The notes under the pieces are model-generated. The model saw nothing but the letters and a program-made list of their open reading frames with translations. It was not told the origin of the DNA and ran no database searches. Shown here piece after piece: positions 8,227-18,465 of a stretch of 64,000 nucleotides of DNA. A program made the translations under genes and the position numbers. Numbering within the stretch: position 1 is the stretch's first letter; each line of letters opens with the position of its first letter. Source of the stretch: Collinsella sp. BG-O-102 (GTDB lineage: Bacteria > Actinomycetota > Coriobacteriia > Coriobacteriales > Coriobacteriaceae); NCBI RefSeq assembly GCF_023656745.1, contig NZ_JAMOKO010000001.1, positions 1-64,000 on the forward strand, given 5' to 3'.

Positions 8227-9249
8227 ATGGCCGACGAGCACGAAACAGAAAGCAAGGCATGGGCAATTGAGGCCGCTGCGGCAGAGGCGGCGTCGCGTGC
8301 TGCCGAGGAGGTGCATCGTCCTCCCGTAGTGCCGATGGAGCGCGTGGTCGATCGCGATGTTATCGAGCGGGGCGAGCGCGCTGGTCGCAAGCGCAGCCAG
8401 GAGCCGGGCTTTCCGCGCTTTTTTGCCGAGCTCAATCTGGGCCTGATCCTCACGGCCTTTGCCATCGTTGCGTTTAAAACCCCTAATCACTTTGCTTTTG
8501 GCGGCACCTCGGGCGTGTCGGTCATTCTGTCCACGCTGTTTCCGACCCTGCCCGTCGGCGTCTTTATGTGGATTATCAACGCGGTTCTCGTCGTTTTGGG
8601 TTTTATCTTTTTGGAGCGTAAAGCAATCCTGTGGAGCGTCTTTGCCTCGTTTGCGCTGTCCGCCTATGTTTCGCTGTTTGAGCTCTTTATTCCGACCGAT
8701 GTCTCGATGACGGGCGATATGTGGCTCGACCTGTGCTTTGCCGTGATTCTGCCGGCGCTCGGCAGCGCCATCGTCTTTGATATTGGTGCCTCGACGGGCG
8801 GCACGGACATTCTCGCCATGATCCTCAAACGTCGCACGACGCTCGAGATTGGCCGCGCCCTGCTGTTGGTCGATATCGGCATCGTGACCATCGCGGCCTT
8901 CTTGTACGGCCCGCGCGTCGGTCTGTATTGCGTGCTCGGCCTGTTTGCCAAGACGCTTGTGGTCGACAAAGCCATCGAGAGCATCCACCTGCGTAAAGTC
9001 TGCACGGTCATTTGCTCCGAGCCCCTTAAGGTCGAGGAGTTTATCGTCAAGCATCTCAACCGTACGGCGACTATCAGCCGCGGCTACGGTGCTTTCTCGG
9101 GCAAGTGCGTGACGGTGATCATGAGCGTGCTAAGCCGTCGCGAGGCCGTGCAACTGCGCCGCTATGCGCGCGAAGTCGATCCGGGTGCCTTTATCACGAT
9201 TGTCGACAGCTCCGAGATCGTCGGCAAGGGTTTCCGCGGAACGAACTAA
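8227..9249 (+). CDS. YitT family membrane protein
   Basis: The 340-residue protein begins with an Ala/Glu/Arg-rich hydrophilic extension of about 70 residues. Five or six membrane helices follow (about 75-260), including FGGTSGVSVILSTLF and DIGASTGGTDILAMIL, the repeated glycine motifs of the YitT/DUF161 family. A C-terminal cytosolic domain of about 80 residues matches DUF2179 (residues 255-335, with YGAFSGKCVTVIMSVLSRRE). No substrate is firmly known for the family. The start at 8227 follows GAGGGG at short distance. It is flanked by a terminator and by an unrelated zinc-ribbon gene. Confidence 0.88.
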   Translation: MADEHETESKAWAIEAAAAEAASRAAEEVHRPPVVPMERVVDRDVIERGERAGRKRSQEPGFPRFFAELNLGLILTAFAIVAFKTPNHFAFGGTSGVSVILSTLFPTLPVGVFMWIINAVLVVLGFIFLERKAILWSVFASFALSAYVSLFELFIPTDVSMTGDMWLDLCFAVILPALGSAIVFDIGASTGGTDILAMILKRRTTLEIGRALLLVDIGIVTIAAFLYGPRVGLYCVLGLFAKTLVVDKAIESIHLRKVCTVICSEPLKVEEFIVKHLNRTATISRGYGAFSGKCVTVIMSVLSRREAVQLRRYAREVDPGAFITIVDSSEIVGKGFRGTN

Positions 9250-9398
9250 CGCAGACGTATTCAACGAACCGCCTGCCGGCGCCGTGTACCTTGCAAATCG
9301 GTCATCTTTGAGTATTTGACCCCACATTGGGCAATAATGATGCTAAAGACATCGTTTGCGATCCAAGTGATTCGTTCAAGATACGAAGGGATGATTCT

Positions 9399-10708
9399 AT
9401 GTTCTGCTCGCAGTGTGGCGCCCCCATGGGCGATAACGCAAGTTCTGCGGCACGTGTGGTGCCCCCAATGCCGGTGCCGCAGCCTCTGCCCCTCAGGGTC
9501 AGCCCCAGCAGTTTGTTCCGCAACCGCCCGTGGCGAATGCGTCCAAGGGCTGTGTGGCTCAGGCGTTTGAGGATATGACCAAGACTCCGGGCGTGCTGCA
9601 GCGCGTGTGCCAGATTGCCTTTTTACCGGCGCTGATTTGTGTTGTGTCGGTACTCGTGCTGTTTATTCCCGTTATTGGCGGCATTGCAGCTGCCATCGGC
9701 TTTTTGGCAGCTTGCATTGCGAGCGTGTGTGGTTCCGGCTTTGGTATTGAGTGGGGTCGCGATCTGTCGCTCAAGGTTGATGGCGGTATGGATCGTCCAC
9801 TCATGCGTTCCACGTCGTTTGGCCTCGGAGTCTTTTCGAGCGTTATCTCGGTCGTGCTCGAGGTTATCGCTGCCATTCCCGTTATCGGTGTAGTGCTTTC
9901 GCTGGTGGAGAGCGTGGTAATTGGCGCCGCGGGCTCGTATTCGTATTACGGCTCCTATGCACTCGAGGCAGCGCTGTTTGGCTCGCTTGGCCTGCTTGTC
10001 CTGGCTATGATTGCCACGGCGGTCCTGGGGGTCTTCTTTAAGATGTTCGCCGACATCGCCGTGATGCACTTTGCGGTGACCGGTCGTGTGGAGAGCGCGT
10101 TTTCGCTCGACAAGGTCTGGGCGGCGTTTAAGCACAACAAGACCAAGCTGTTCTGCGCTTCGTTCCTTCCCGAGTTTTTGACGGGCCTGGTTTCCAACGC
10201 CATTACGTGGATCTTGACAGCTGTCTTTGGTGCCATCGCCGGAATTGGCGCGTACGGCTATTACTATCGCCCCACGGGTATCGAGGCGATTGTTACCGCC
10301 GGTGGTGTCACGCTCGTATTGTTCCTGGTGCTGATTGCATTCGTCACGGTGTTCCTTACGGTCTTTGGCAAGATGCTCAAGCACCGTGCCGTTGGCTATT
10401 GGGCTGCACGTTATGCAAGCGAATGGGCCGATGAGGACAAGGACGACGTTTTGACTTTTGTGCTCCCGGGTGAGAAGAAGCCTGCTCCTGCGGGATTCAA
10501 TCCCACGGCAGCCACTGGTGCTGCGCCTGCCCCGGCACCCGCGCCTGCACCTGCCCCGGCACCCGCGCCTGCCCCTGCCCCGGCACCTGCTCCTGTCCCC
10601 GCACCGGCGTCCGAGGCGACGCCTGCGGAGCCCGATTGGGATGCCGTTGCCACGCCGGCGGATGAGCCGGGCGATAATCCTGCTGCCGAAAACAATCAAA
10701 CCGAATAG
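9399..10708 (+). pseudogene. zinc-ribbon plus DUF4013-like membrane protein, frameshifted near 9441
   Basis: Translation from ATG 9399 gives MFCSQCGAPMGDNA, the first half of a zinc ribbon, and then leaves frame. If one A is restored at about 9440-9441, the frame continues as KFCGTCGAP and runs into the long downstream frame from 9530 to the stop at 10708. That restores both CxxC pairs, exactly as in the related gene at 10904. The downstream part has about six membrane helices (about residues 60-310 of the joined protein). It then has a Pro-Ala repeat tail and an acidic end. Either the gene is broken, or the base is a sequencing error, or the frame is shifted in translation. The DUF4013 assignment is tentative. 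Confidence 0.72.
10529..10600 (+). repeat. three 24-bp tandem repeats encoding a Pro-Ala tail
   Basis: Three units of 24 bases start with GCCCCGGCACC at 10529, 10553 and 10577. Each encodes four Ala-Pro pairs in the C-terminal linker of the preceding membrane protein. Such in-frame repeats readily change copy number. Confidence 0.8.
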
Positions 10709-10715
10709 CCGGTCG

Positions 10716-10751
10716 AGGCGCCCTGGGCAACTGAGCCCGGGGTGCCTTTTT
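10716..10751 (+). terminator. intrinsic terminator
   Basis: AGGCGCCCTGGGC pairs with GCCCGGGGTGCCT across a short loop and is followed by TTTT, eight bases after the stop of the membrane protein gene. Confidence 0.75.
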
Positions 10752-10903
10752 CTACTGCGAAAGCAAGAAAATGCCTGGGAAAACGGTTGCAGCAAAATTT
10801 CTCGGAAATTGGTCAATGTTGCGCAACAACGTCGCGGCTATTGTTGAGAACGTAGACGTGTAAGGTTTGAAGGCGTGCGACGCCTTAGGAAAAGGAGAGG
10901 CTC

Positions 10904-11512
10904 ATGTTCTGTCCCACTTGTGGTTCTCCCATTTCGGATGATGCCAAATTCTGCCCTGTTTGCGGATCCGCCGTTGGTGCCGCTTCTGCCGCTCCGGCCC
11001 CGCAGCCCCAGCCCGCTCCGGCCCAGGCTATTCAGCCCGTGCCCCAGCCTCAGCAGCAGTACACCGGTCAATACGCCCAACAGTCCGCATCCGCTCCGAT
11101 GGGCTATGGCCCCATTAAGGCTGACCGCAGCCTGATCGGCTGGCTGCTGCTCTCTCTTGTGACCTGCGGTATCTATTCGTTCTACTTCCTGTATTGCTTG
11201 GCACGCGACGTCAACACGTTGTGTCAGGATGACGGCGATTACACGCCGGGTCTGGCGGAATTCATCCTTCTATCGTTTGTGACCTGCGGCTTCTACGCGT
11301 ACTACTGGTATTACAAGATTGGCAACCGCCTGCAGGCCAACGCTCCTCGCTACGGCCTGGTGTTCCAGGAAAACGGCACCACCGTTCTTCTGTGGCAGAT
11401 CTTCGGCGCGCTCCTGTGCGGCCTTGGTCCCATCTTCGCTATGAACATCATCATCAATAATACCAATGCCATGGCAACGGCTTACAACACTCGCCTTGGC
11501 GCTCGTGCCTAA
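10904..11512 (+). CDS. zinc-ribbon and DUF4234 domain membrane protein
   Basis: The 202-residue protein starts with a zinc ribbon: CPTC at residues 3-6 and CPVC at 17-20. A Pro/Gln/Ala linker follows (about 25-65). The C-terminal part resembles DUF4234, with helices at about 80-100 (LLLSLVTCGIYSFYFLYCLA), 118-136 and 160-182, and two copies of a TCGxYxxYxxY pattern. AAAGGAG lies just upstream of the ATG. It neighbours another zinc-ribbon membrane protein and a DUF2752 protein, which follows after 13 bases. No function is established for this domain. Confidence 0.85.
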   Translation: MFCPTCGSPISDDAKFCPVCGSAVGAASAAPAPQPQPAPAQAIQPVPQPQQQYTGQYAQQSASAPMGYGPIKADRSLIGWLLLSLVTCGIYSFYFLYCLARDVNTLCQDDGDYTPGLAEFILLSFVTCGFYAYYWYYKIGNRLQANAPRYGLVFQENGTTVLLWQIFGALLCGLGPIFAMNIIINNTNAMATAYNTRLGARA

Positions 11513-11525
11513 CAATAAGGGCGGC

Positions 11526-12002
11526 GTGAACAGCTCCCAGGGACATAGGGGCACGGCAGAGCTCCTTCGCCGCGCCCTTTTTTGCACCGGCGCGCTCTTT
11601 GTTGCCTGGCTCGCGCTCTACCTGCTCGATATCGGCTGCATTTTTCGAATGATGACGGGCGCTCCTTGTCCGGGATGCGGCATGACGAGGGCGTGGCTGG
11701 CGGCGCTGCGTCTCGATTTTGCGGCGGCCTTTGCCTACCATCCGCTGTTTTGGGTGGTGCCGATTGCGTTTGTGCTCGCGTTCGTGCGCGAGGAGGTGGC
11801 ATCGAGCAAGCTAAAGCGTGGTGTCGACATTGCAGTCACCGTGTTGTGCATGCTGGTCATCGCCGTATGGATCGTGCGCCTCATCAATCCGGTAGATGCC
11901 GGCCTACTCTTTGGCGGCCATGCGCCCGCCGGAGTCCCCGACGACATCATCCACCTCGAACCCCCACGCTGGCTCACCATCCTTCGCTCTTTCCTGTCGT
12001 GA
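11526..12002 (+). CDS. DUF2752 domain membrane protein
   Basis: The 158-residue product has three or four membrane helices, at about 20-38, 60-75, 82-95 and 105-122. It has the characteristic DUF2752 motif CPGCGMTRA, a CxxC followed by Gly-Met-Thr-Arg. GTG 11526 is chosen because it lies 13 bases after the previous stop and follows AAGGGCGG. A longer frame overlapping the previous gene is less likely. It is probably co-transcribed with the DUF4234 gene. The role of DUF2752 is unknown. Confidence 0.82.
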   Translation: MNSSQGHRGTAELLRRALFCTGALFVAWLALYLLDIGCIFRMMTGAPCPGCGMTRAWLAALRLDFAAAFAYHPLFWVVPIAFVLAFVREEVASSKLKRGVDIAVTVLCMLVIAVWIVRLINPVDAGLLFGGHAPAGVPDDIIHLEPPRWLTILRSFLS

Positions 12003-12034
12003 CGGAGGACGCGCTAGAAAAGCGGTCGACACAT

Positions 12035-12073
12035 AAGCGGGGGCGAACGTTGAGATAACGTTCGCCCCCGCTT
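12035..12073. terminator. bidirectional terminator
   Basis: Seventeen-base perfect arms at 12035-12051 and 12057-12073 (core GGGGGCGAACGTT) surround a 5-base loop. It lies between two converging genes and can serve both. Confidence 0.8.
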
Positions 12074-12108
12074 TGCTCTAGCCAGGTTGTTATGGGTGGG
12101 CGTGATGG

Positions 12109-13572
12109 CTACTCGTCGCGCTTCTCCTCGTGGCGAGCGGCAGCCCGCGCATCGTGGATGCCCTTGATTGCAGCATGGCGAGCGGTGCGAGCATCGTGCA
12201 TGGCGTCGCGCGCCTCAGCGGCTGTTGCCTTGGCAGAGCGCAGCTTGGCGGCCAAGTCGGGGTTGGTCTCGGCAACCGCGGCGATCGTGGGGCCGTCGAG
12301 CTCCTCTTGCGTGGGCTCGGCCAAAAAGTCGATAGCATACTGGGCGGCCACCATGGAGCCCTTTGCCAGCACGGTCTCGTCGATCTTGTAGAAGCAGGAA
12401 TGTTGGGCGTACGTGGCACCAATCTTGGGGTTGCGCGTACCTACAAAGGCGAGCACGCCCGGCACGCGGCGCAGGTACTCCGAAAAATCCTCGCCCGAAA
12501 GCGTGCCACGGTAATGGCCTTGACCGGTGGGGCCCAGGCACTTGATTACAGCCTGACGGCAGCGCTCGCTCGAGGCGGCGTCGTTTTCGACCTTGTAGTT
12601 GGCGATGGTGTAGTCGGTGAGCTCTGCCTCGGCGCCCAAGGCGGCCGCGGTATGCTCCACGATGCGGCGCATAAGCTCCGGCATTTCCTCGTGGGTCGAA
12701 TCTCCGTAGGTGCGCACCGTGCCGGCAAGGTAGGCCGTGCCGGCGATAACGTTGCGCGCGGTGCCGCCGTGCAGCTCGCCGACGGTGATGACAGCCGGCT
12801 CATAGGGGCTGATCTCGCGCGAGACGATGGTCTGCAGAGCGTTGACGATCTCGGCGGCAACCATAACGGCGTCGTGGCCGCGCTGGGGCATGGCGCCGTG
12901 GCATGAGGTGCCGCGGACGTCGATGCGGAACCAGTCGGTATTGGCCATGCGCGGGCCGGGCTCGCAGCTCACGGTGCCGGCGTCGACCTCACTCCAGATG
13001 TGCGCGGCGTAGGCGCCATCGACGCCGTCGAGCACACCCGTGCCGATCATGAGCTTGGCGCCCTGGCCGTTTTCCTCGCTGGGCTGGAAGACGATGCGGA
13101 CCTCGCCGTGGATGTCGTCGGTCATATGGCGCAGAATCTGCAGCGTGCCGAGCATCATGGCGATGTGGCAGTCGTGGCCGCAGGCGTGCATGCAGCCCTC
13201 GTTGACGCTGGCAAATTCCTCGCCGGTCTGCTCGGTGACGGGCAGGGCGTCGATATCCGCACGCAGCAGGATGCGGCGGCGCGGCGTGCCGTCCTCGCGG
13301 TAGGCATCGGGCGCGGTGCCGCGAAGGGTCGCCACCAGACCCGTCTTAAGGGGACGCTCATAGGGGATATTCATGGCGTCGAGCTGGTTGGCGATGTCGG
13401 AGGTCGTGCGCTCCTCGGCAAGGCTCAGCTCCGGGTGCTTATGGAAGTGCCGGCGCTGCTTGATGATATAGGGTTCAAACTCGGTAGCGATATCTTTGAT
13501 GGCTGCGGTGACGTCGTCAGCCGCGCGAGCCTCGGTCGCCGCCATAATCTGCTGTGCCTTGGTCTTCGTCAT
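12109..13572 (-). CDS. M20 family amidohydrolase
   Basis: The 487-residue enzyme belongs to the M20D amidohydrolases (hippurate or N-acyl-amino-acid hydrolase type), two-domain metal hydrolases that cleave N-acyl or amide bonds. It carries RRHFHKHPELSLAEERT near residue 43, MHACGHDCHIAMMLG with metal-binding His and Asp, QPSEENGQGA with the catalytic Glu, and a late ACGH-type partner HSCFYKID. The start at 13572 has AAGGAG with good spacing; upstream in-frame starts lack this. A C-terminal Ala/Arg/His/Glu-rich helix of about 45 residues is extra to the family core. The substrate cannot be told. It is divergent from the next hydrolase. Confidence 0.85.
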   Translation of the reverse strand: MTKTKAQQIMAATEARAADDVTAAIKDIATEFEPYIIKQRRHFHKHPELSLAEERTTSDIANQLDAMNIPYERPLKTGLVATLRGTAPDAYREDGTPRRRILLRADIDALPVTEQTGEEFASVNEGCMHACGHDCHIAMMLGTLQILRHMTDDIHGEVRIVFQPSEENGQGAKLMIGTGVLDGVDGAYAAHIWSEVDAGTVSCEPGPRMANTDWFRIDVRGTSCHGAMPQRGHDAVMVAAEIVNALQTIVSREISPYEPAVITVGELHGGTARNVIAGTAYLAGTVRTYGDSTHEEMPELMRRIVEHTAAALGAEAELTDYTIANYKVENDAASSERCRQAVIKCLGPTGQGHYRGTLSGEDFSEYLRRVPGVLAFVGTRNPKIGATYAQHSCFYKIDETVLAKGSMVAAQYAIDFLAEPTQEELDGPTIAAVAETNPDLAAKLRSAKATAAEARDAMHDARTARHAAIKGIHDARAAARHEEKRDE

Positions 13573-13734
13573 GGTCGATTTGCTCCTTGCTGGGTTGATC
13601 GCAAAATCGTACAGGCTCTCTCCAGTATGCCACCTGCCGCTAGGGCTGGTAAAGTTGCCGTTTGCCGCTTGGGGTTTTGTTACAAGGGCGGGGGAGTACA
13701 CTCGGGGGTGTTGAATTTCCTGCCAGAGATGGGG

Positions 13735-15378
13735 ATGCCCATGCAACATATCGATCGGATTATCCGCTCCAAGAACGTCTTTACCGCGCAAGACGGCATC
13801 GATACCGCCCGCGAGCTGGCGATTGCCATCGCAGGCGACCGTATCGTCGCAGTCGGTGCGCCCGATGACGTGATCGCCGCCGCTCCCGCCGCCACGTCGG
13901 TTATCGACTACGGCGAGCAGTTTGTCTGCCCCGGTTTCCATGACGCTCATCTGCACTTCTTCCATACCTCGGTCGGTTCCTCGCCGTACATGCTTATGGA
14001 TATGGGCACGTCCGAGGCGGCGCTGGTGCAACATGCGCTCGAGTTTTCCCAGGACCTGCCCGATGACGCTTGGGTTGTGACGCAGGGCTGGCGCGACTAC
14101 CGTTGGGACCCGCCCGAGCATCCTACCAAGGCGTCGCTCGATGCGGCATTCCCCGATCGTCCCTGCGTTATGTATTCGGGCGACGGGCATACGCTTTGGC
14201 TCAACAGCCGCGCACTCGAGGCGCTCGGCGTCACACGCGACAGCGAGCCGCCAGCGGGCGGCAGCTACGACAAGGATGCAAACGGCGAGCTCACGGGCAT
14301 TGCTCACGAGGCGGCTGCCATGCAGCTGCTACCGCGCTGCCTGGAGTGGCTGGGCGAGGACCGCATCGCGAGCGCTTACGCCGACCAGATGAAGCGTATG
14401 GCCGAGCAGGGCATCACCTCGATCTGCGATATGTCGCTCATGCCCATGCCGGGCTGCGATTTTATCCGCGACGACGTCTACGACAAACTGCAGGCAGCCG
14501 GCAAACTGGGCATCCGAGCCCATCTATTCCCCACACTGCTGGATGACCAATCGCGCTTAGAAGAACTGCAGACCCGCTACGCGAACAACGCGCTGCTCTC
14601 GGCGCCTGGTTTTAAGCAGTTCTTCGATGGCGTGTCGAGCGAACACACGGCATATCTCACCGAGCCCTATACCAATCCGCGCTTCCCGGGCGACCAGGGC
14701 CGTCTGACGGTTCCGGCTGAGCGCATGCGCAAACTGGTTCTGGCGGCCGCGGAGCGCGGTCACACCGTGCGCATCCACGTCATTGGTGACGGTGCGATTC
14801 ATGCCGCGCTGGATATCTTCGAGGAAGCGGCCGACCTGTACGGCCTGCCCCAGCACGGTCATAACACGCTTGAGCATCTGGAGAACCTCTTGCCCGAGGA
14901 CATCGACCGCCTGCGCAAGCTCGACGTGGTTGCCTCGAGCCAGCCCTGCCATATCACGCTCGACCCGGGTGGTCCGGAGCGCGACCTGGGCTTGGAGCGC
15001 AGCCGCATCATGTGGCCGTTCGCAACCTATAAGCAGCGCGGCATTCGCCAAGCCTTCGGTACCGACAGCCCCATCACAGCTGTTACCAGCATGAACGTGC
15101 TCTACACGGCTATCACGCGCCAGGACCCCAAAAGCCACTGGCCCGAGGGCGGCTGGCTGCCGAGCGAGCGCATCGATGCAGCAACAGCCCTGCGCAACTA
15201 CACCCTGGGCAGCGCGTACGCAGCGGGCGACGAGCAAAACCTCGGCAGCCTGGAACCCGGCAAATACGCCGACCTGGTAGTCCTGGATCAAAACCCACTC
15301 ACCATCGACCCCCAAGAACTGCAAGCCACCAAGGTTCAGGCCACCTACCTGGCAGGTAACTTGATTTACGAGCGCTAA
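13735..15378 (+). CDS. YtcJ-like metal-dependent amidohydrolase
   Basis: About 547 residues, of the amidohydrolase superfamily YtcJ group. Visible motifs are CPGFHDAHLHFFHT (metal His pair), VRIHVIGDGAIHAALD (metal His) and QAFGTDSPI (catalytic Asp). A C-terminal LGSLEPGKYADLVVLDQNP is the usual closing strand of these enzymes. The start is uncertain: GTG 13708 has GGGGGAG upstream, while ATGs at 13729, 13735 and 13741 have weak sites. Family members act on varied amides and cyclic imides, so no substrate is assigned. It lies divergent to an M20 amidohydrolase, which may hint at a shared catabolic theme. Confidence 0.86.
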   Translation: MPMQHIDRIIRSKNVFTAQDGIDTARELAIAIAGDRIVAVGAPDDVIAAAPAATSVIDYGEQFVCPGFHDAHLHFFHTSVGSSPYMLMDMGTSEAALVQHALEFSQDLPDDAWVVTQGWRDYRWDPPEHPTKASLDAAFPDRPCVMYSGDGHTLWLNSRALEALGVTRDSEPPAGGSYDKDANGELTGIAHEAAAMQLLPRCLEWLGEDRIASAYADQMKRMAEQGITSICDMSLMPMPGCDFIRDDVYDKLQAAGKLGIRAHLFPTLLDDQSRLEELQTRYANNALLSAPGFKQFFDGVSSEHTAYLTEPYTNPRFPGDQGRLTVPAERMRKLVLAAAERGHTVRIHVIGDGAIHAALDIFEEAADLYGLPQHGHNTLEHLENLLPEDIDRLRKLDVVASSQPCHITLDPGGPERDLGLERSRIMWPFATYKQRGIRQAFGTDSPITAVTSMNVLYTAITRQDPKSHWPEGGWLPSERIDAATALRNYTLGSAYAAGDEQNLGSLEPGKYADLVVLDQNPLTIDPQELQATKVQATYLAGNLIYER

Positions 15379-15395
15379 CCCCACATCCACACCTC

Positions 15396-15462
15396 AGTTG
15401 CGGTGAAATAGTCCCTAAAATCGGCCTTCAAGCCCAAAAACAGGAACTATTCCACCGCAACT
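15396..15462. repeat. 67-bp palindromic repeat (GTTGCGGTG family), copy 1
   Basis: Arms AGTTGCGGTGAAATAGT and ACTATTCCACCGCAACT (one mismatch) lie at the ends of a 67-base unit. A second copy of the same length and similar ends is at 43005-43071, while the middles differ. Confidence 0.72.
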
Positions 15463-15566
15463 TAAAAGAGCGCGTCCCAACAACGTGCCCCTATCTTGTG
15501 CATTCCATCCGCATCGCCATTTTGCTGCACTGACTTCTCTGAATTCCGGGCCCTAGTTAGTCAACC

Positions 15567-15703
15567 TGGCTCCCGGGGCGGACCGGAGGGCATGAAGTTT
15601 GTCGCGAGTTCCGCACGCAAAGGAAAGCACTTAATGTGCTTTCCGTCTTGCGCAGGACTGTAGAGCAGCAAACTTCATGCCCTCCGGTCCGCCCCGGGAG
15701 CCA
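15567..15703. repeat. long nested hairpin element upstream of groES
   Basis: Positions 15567-15601 and 15669-15703 are perfect 35-base inverted complements (ends TGGCTCCCGGGGCGG). Inside, GGAAAGCAC at 15622-15630 pairs with GTGCTTTCC at 15636-15644. It occupies most of the 490-base gap before groES. No gene is seen in it. Its role is unknown; it could be a MITE-like palindrome or a structured RNA. Confidence 0.75.
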
Positions 15704-15870
15704 CTTCTAAGTTATCCCCCGGCATTCAGAAAATCTAAGTGCCAAAAAATAAGATTTTTTGACTCCGTGTTGTATAACCCGCCATTCGTGGGTACCATTC
15801 AACGCGTACGCAAACAAAAAGGGTTAATTCGCGTGGCATAACCACGCGGCCCAAAAAGGAGGAGACAAGC

Positions 15871-16164
15871 ATGTCGTCTTTGAAGCCGCTTGCAGATCGT
15901 GTTCTGGTCAAGCCCGACGAGGCCGAGCAGAAGACCGCTTCTGGTCTGTACATCGCCAGCAACGCCCAGGAGAAGCCGCAGCGCGGCACCATCGTTGCCG
16001 TTGGCGCCGGCAAGGTCAACGACAAGGGTGAGCGCATCCCCATGGACGTCAAGGTCGGTGACGTTGTCATCTACGGTAAGTTCGGTGGCAACGAGGTCAA
16101 GGTCGACGGCGAGAAGTATCTGCTGATGCGCGCCGACGACATCTACGCTGTCGTCGAGGCCTAG
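15871..16164 (+). CDS. groES: co-chaperonin GroES
   Basis: The 97-residue protein is a standard GroES: LKPLADRVLVKPDEAEQKT at the start, then a mobile loop ending SGLYI, and GDVVIYGKFGGNEVKVDGEKYLL near the end. It caps GroEL during protein folding. AAAGGAGG precedes the ATG at ideal distance. A CIRCE element (TTAGCACTC-N9-GAGTGCTAA) was looked for upstream and not found. A TATAAC at 15773-15778 could be part of a promoter but lacks a spaced -35. groEL follows after 96 bases, so they are probably co-transcribed. Confidence 0.97.
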   Translation: MSSLKPLADRVLVKPDEAEQKTASGLYIASNAQEKPQRGTIVAVGAGKVNDKGERIPMDVKVGDVVIYGKFGGNEVKVDGEKYLLMRADDIYAVVEA

Positions 16165-16182
16165 TCTCGTCAGAATCTCTGA

Positions 16183-17898
<1,716 letters not shown>

Positions 17899-17924
17899 GG
17901 CCGACAAGGTCTAGAACTCCCACC

Positions 17925-18069
17925 GGGAATCCGGGGGCGTGACGGGGGTTTCTCTCCGGAACGTCCTCGGACATGCAAAGAGGCTCCGCATCGCGCTTCG
18001 CGCTGCGGAGCCTCTTTGCGTCCTGCGGAATGTTCCGGAGAGAAACCCCCGTCACGCCCCCGGATTCCC
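17925..18069. repeat. long nested hairpin element downstream of groEL
   Basis: Positions 17925-17962 and 18032-18069 are exact 38-base inverted complements (outer ends GGGAATCCGGGGGC). A second inner stem joins GCAAAGAGGCTCCGCA at 17975-17990 with its complement at about 18004-18019, closing on CGCGCTTCGCG. Roughly twelve unpaired bases lie on each side between the stems. It could serve as groEL terminator, but it is far larger than needed and has no U-run. Confidence 0.8.
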
Positions 18070-18234
18070 TGCGTTTACGGCCTTGAGGTCGGCGTGGGCG
18101 GAGATCGTGGCTGATAGGGATACGTATCCCGGTTGCTGTTTCGCGCTTTGCGCGAAAGGCGCATCACTTTGGGATGGGTGGGGAACGTGGTTGTTGCGGC
18201 AACTGATCCCCACCATAAATTACCCTTGGCATAC

Positions 18235-18262
18235 TTGCGCAAAAGCCTGCTGGTGCTACACT
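18235..18262 (+). promoter_or_regulatory. candidate promoter of the FMN-riboswitch transcript
   Basis: TTGCGC at 18235-18240 and TACACT at 18257-18262 are separated by 16 bases. Transcription would begin just before the riboswitch at 18275, a consistent position. Confidence 0.5.
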
Positions 18263-18274
18263 TGCAATTGCTGT

Positions 18275-18453
18275 TTCAGGGCGGGGTGAAATTCCCCACT
18301 GGCGGTAAATCGGGCGGTGCCAAAGGGGTGCCGTGGCGCAGACGAGATGCCTGCGGCCGAGCCGATGAGTCCGCGACCCGTGCGTGTGTTGGTTCGCATG
18401 CAGGCTGAACTGGTGAAATCCCAGTACCAACGGTTAGAGTCCGGATGAAAGAG
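18275..18453 (+). promoter_or_regulatory. FMN riboswitch (RFN element)
   Basis: The conserved blocks of the RFN element appear in order: TTCAGGGCGGGGTGAAATTC, CCCACTGGCGGTAAAT, the variable hairpins, then GCAGGCTGAACTGGTGAAAT and the closing CAACGGTTAGAGTCCGGATG. The aptamer senses flavin mononucleotide and lowers expression of riboflavin genes when FMN is high. The aptamer's end lies about a dozen bases before the ribU start, and the ribosome site GAGGCAGGTG follows at once. Control of translation initiation is therefore more likely than a separate downstream terminator, which was not seen. Confidence 0.96.
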
Positions 18454-18465
18454 GCAGGTGATCTT

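Noticed and set aside
15704-15870. CIRCE or HAIR element before groES
   Set aside because: No TTAGCACTC-N9-GAGTGCTAA or CTTGAGT-N7-ACTCAAG was found on either strand.
17939-18289. Protein of 116 residues starting MTGVSLRN after groEL
   Set aside because: The same start appears on both strands because the region is a palindrome; no real gene.
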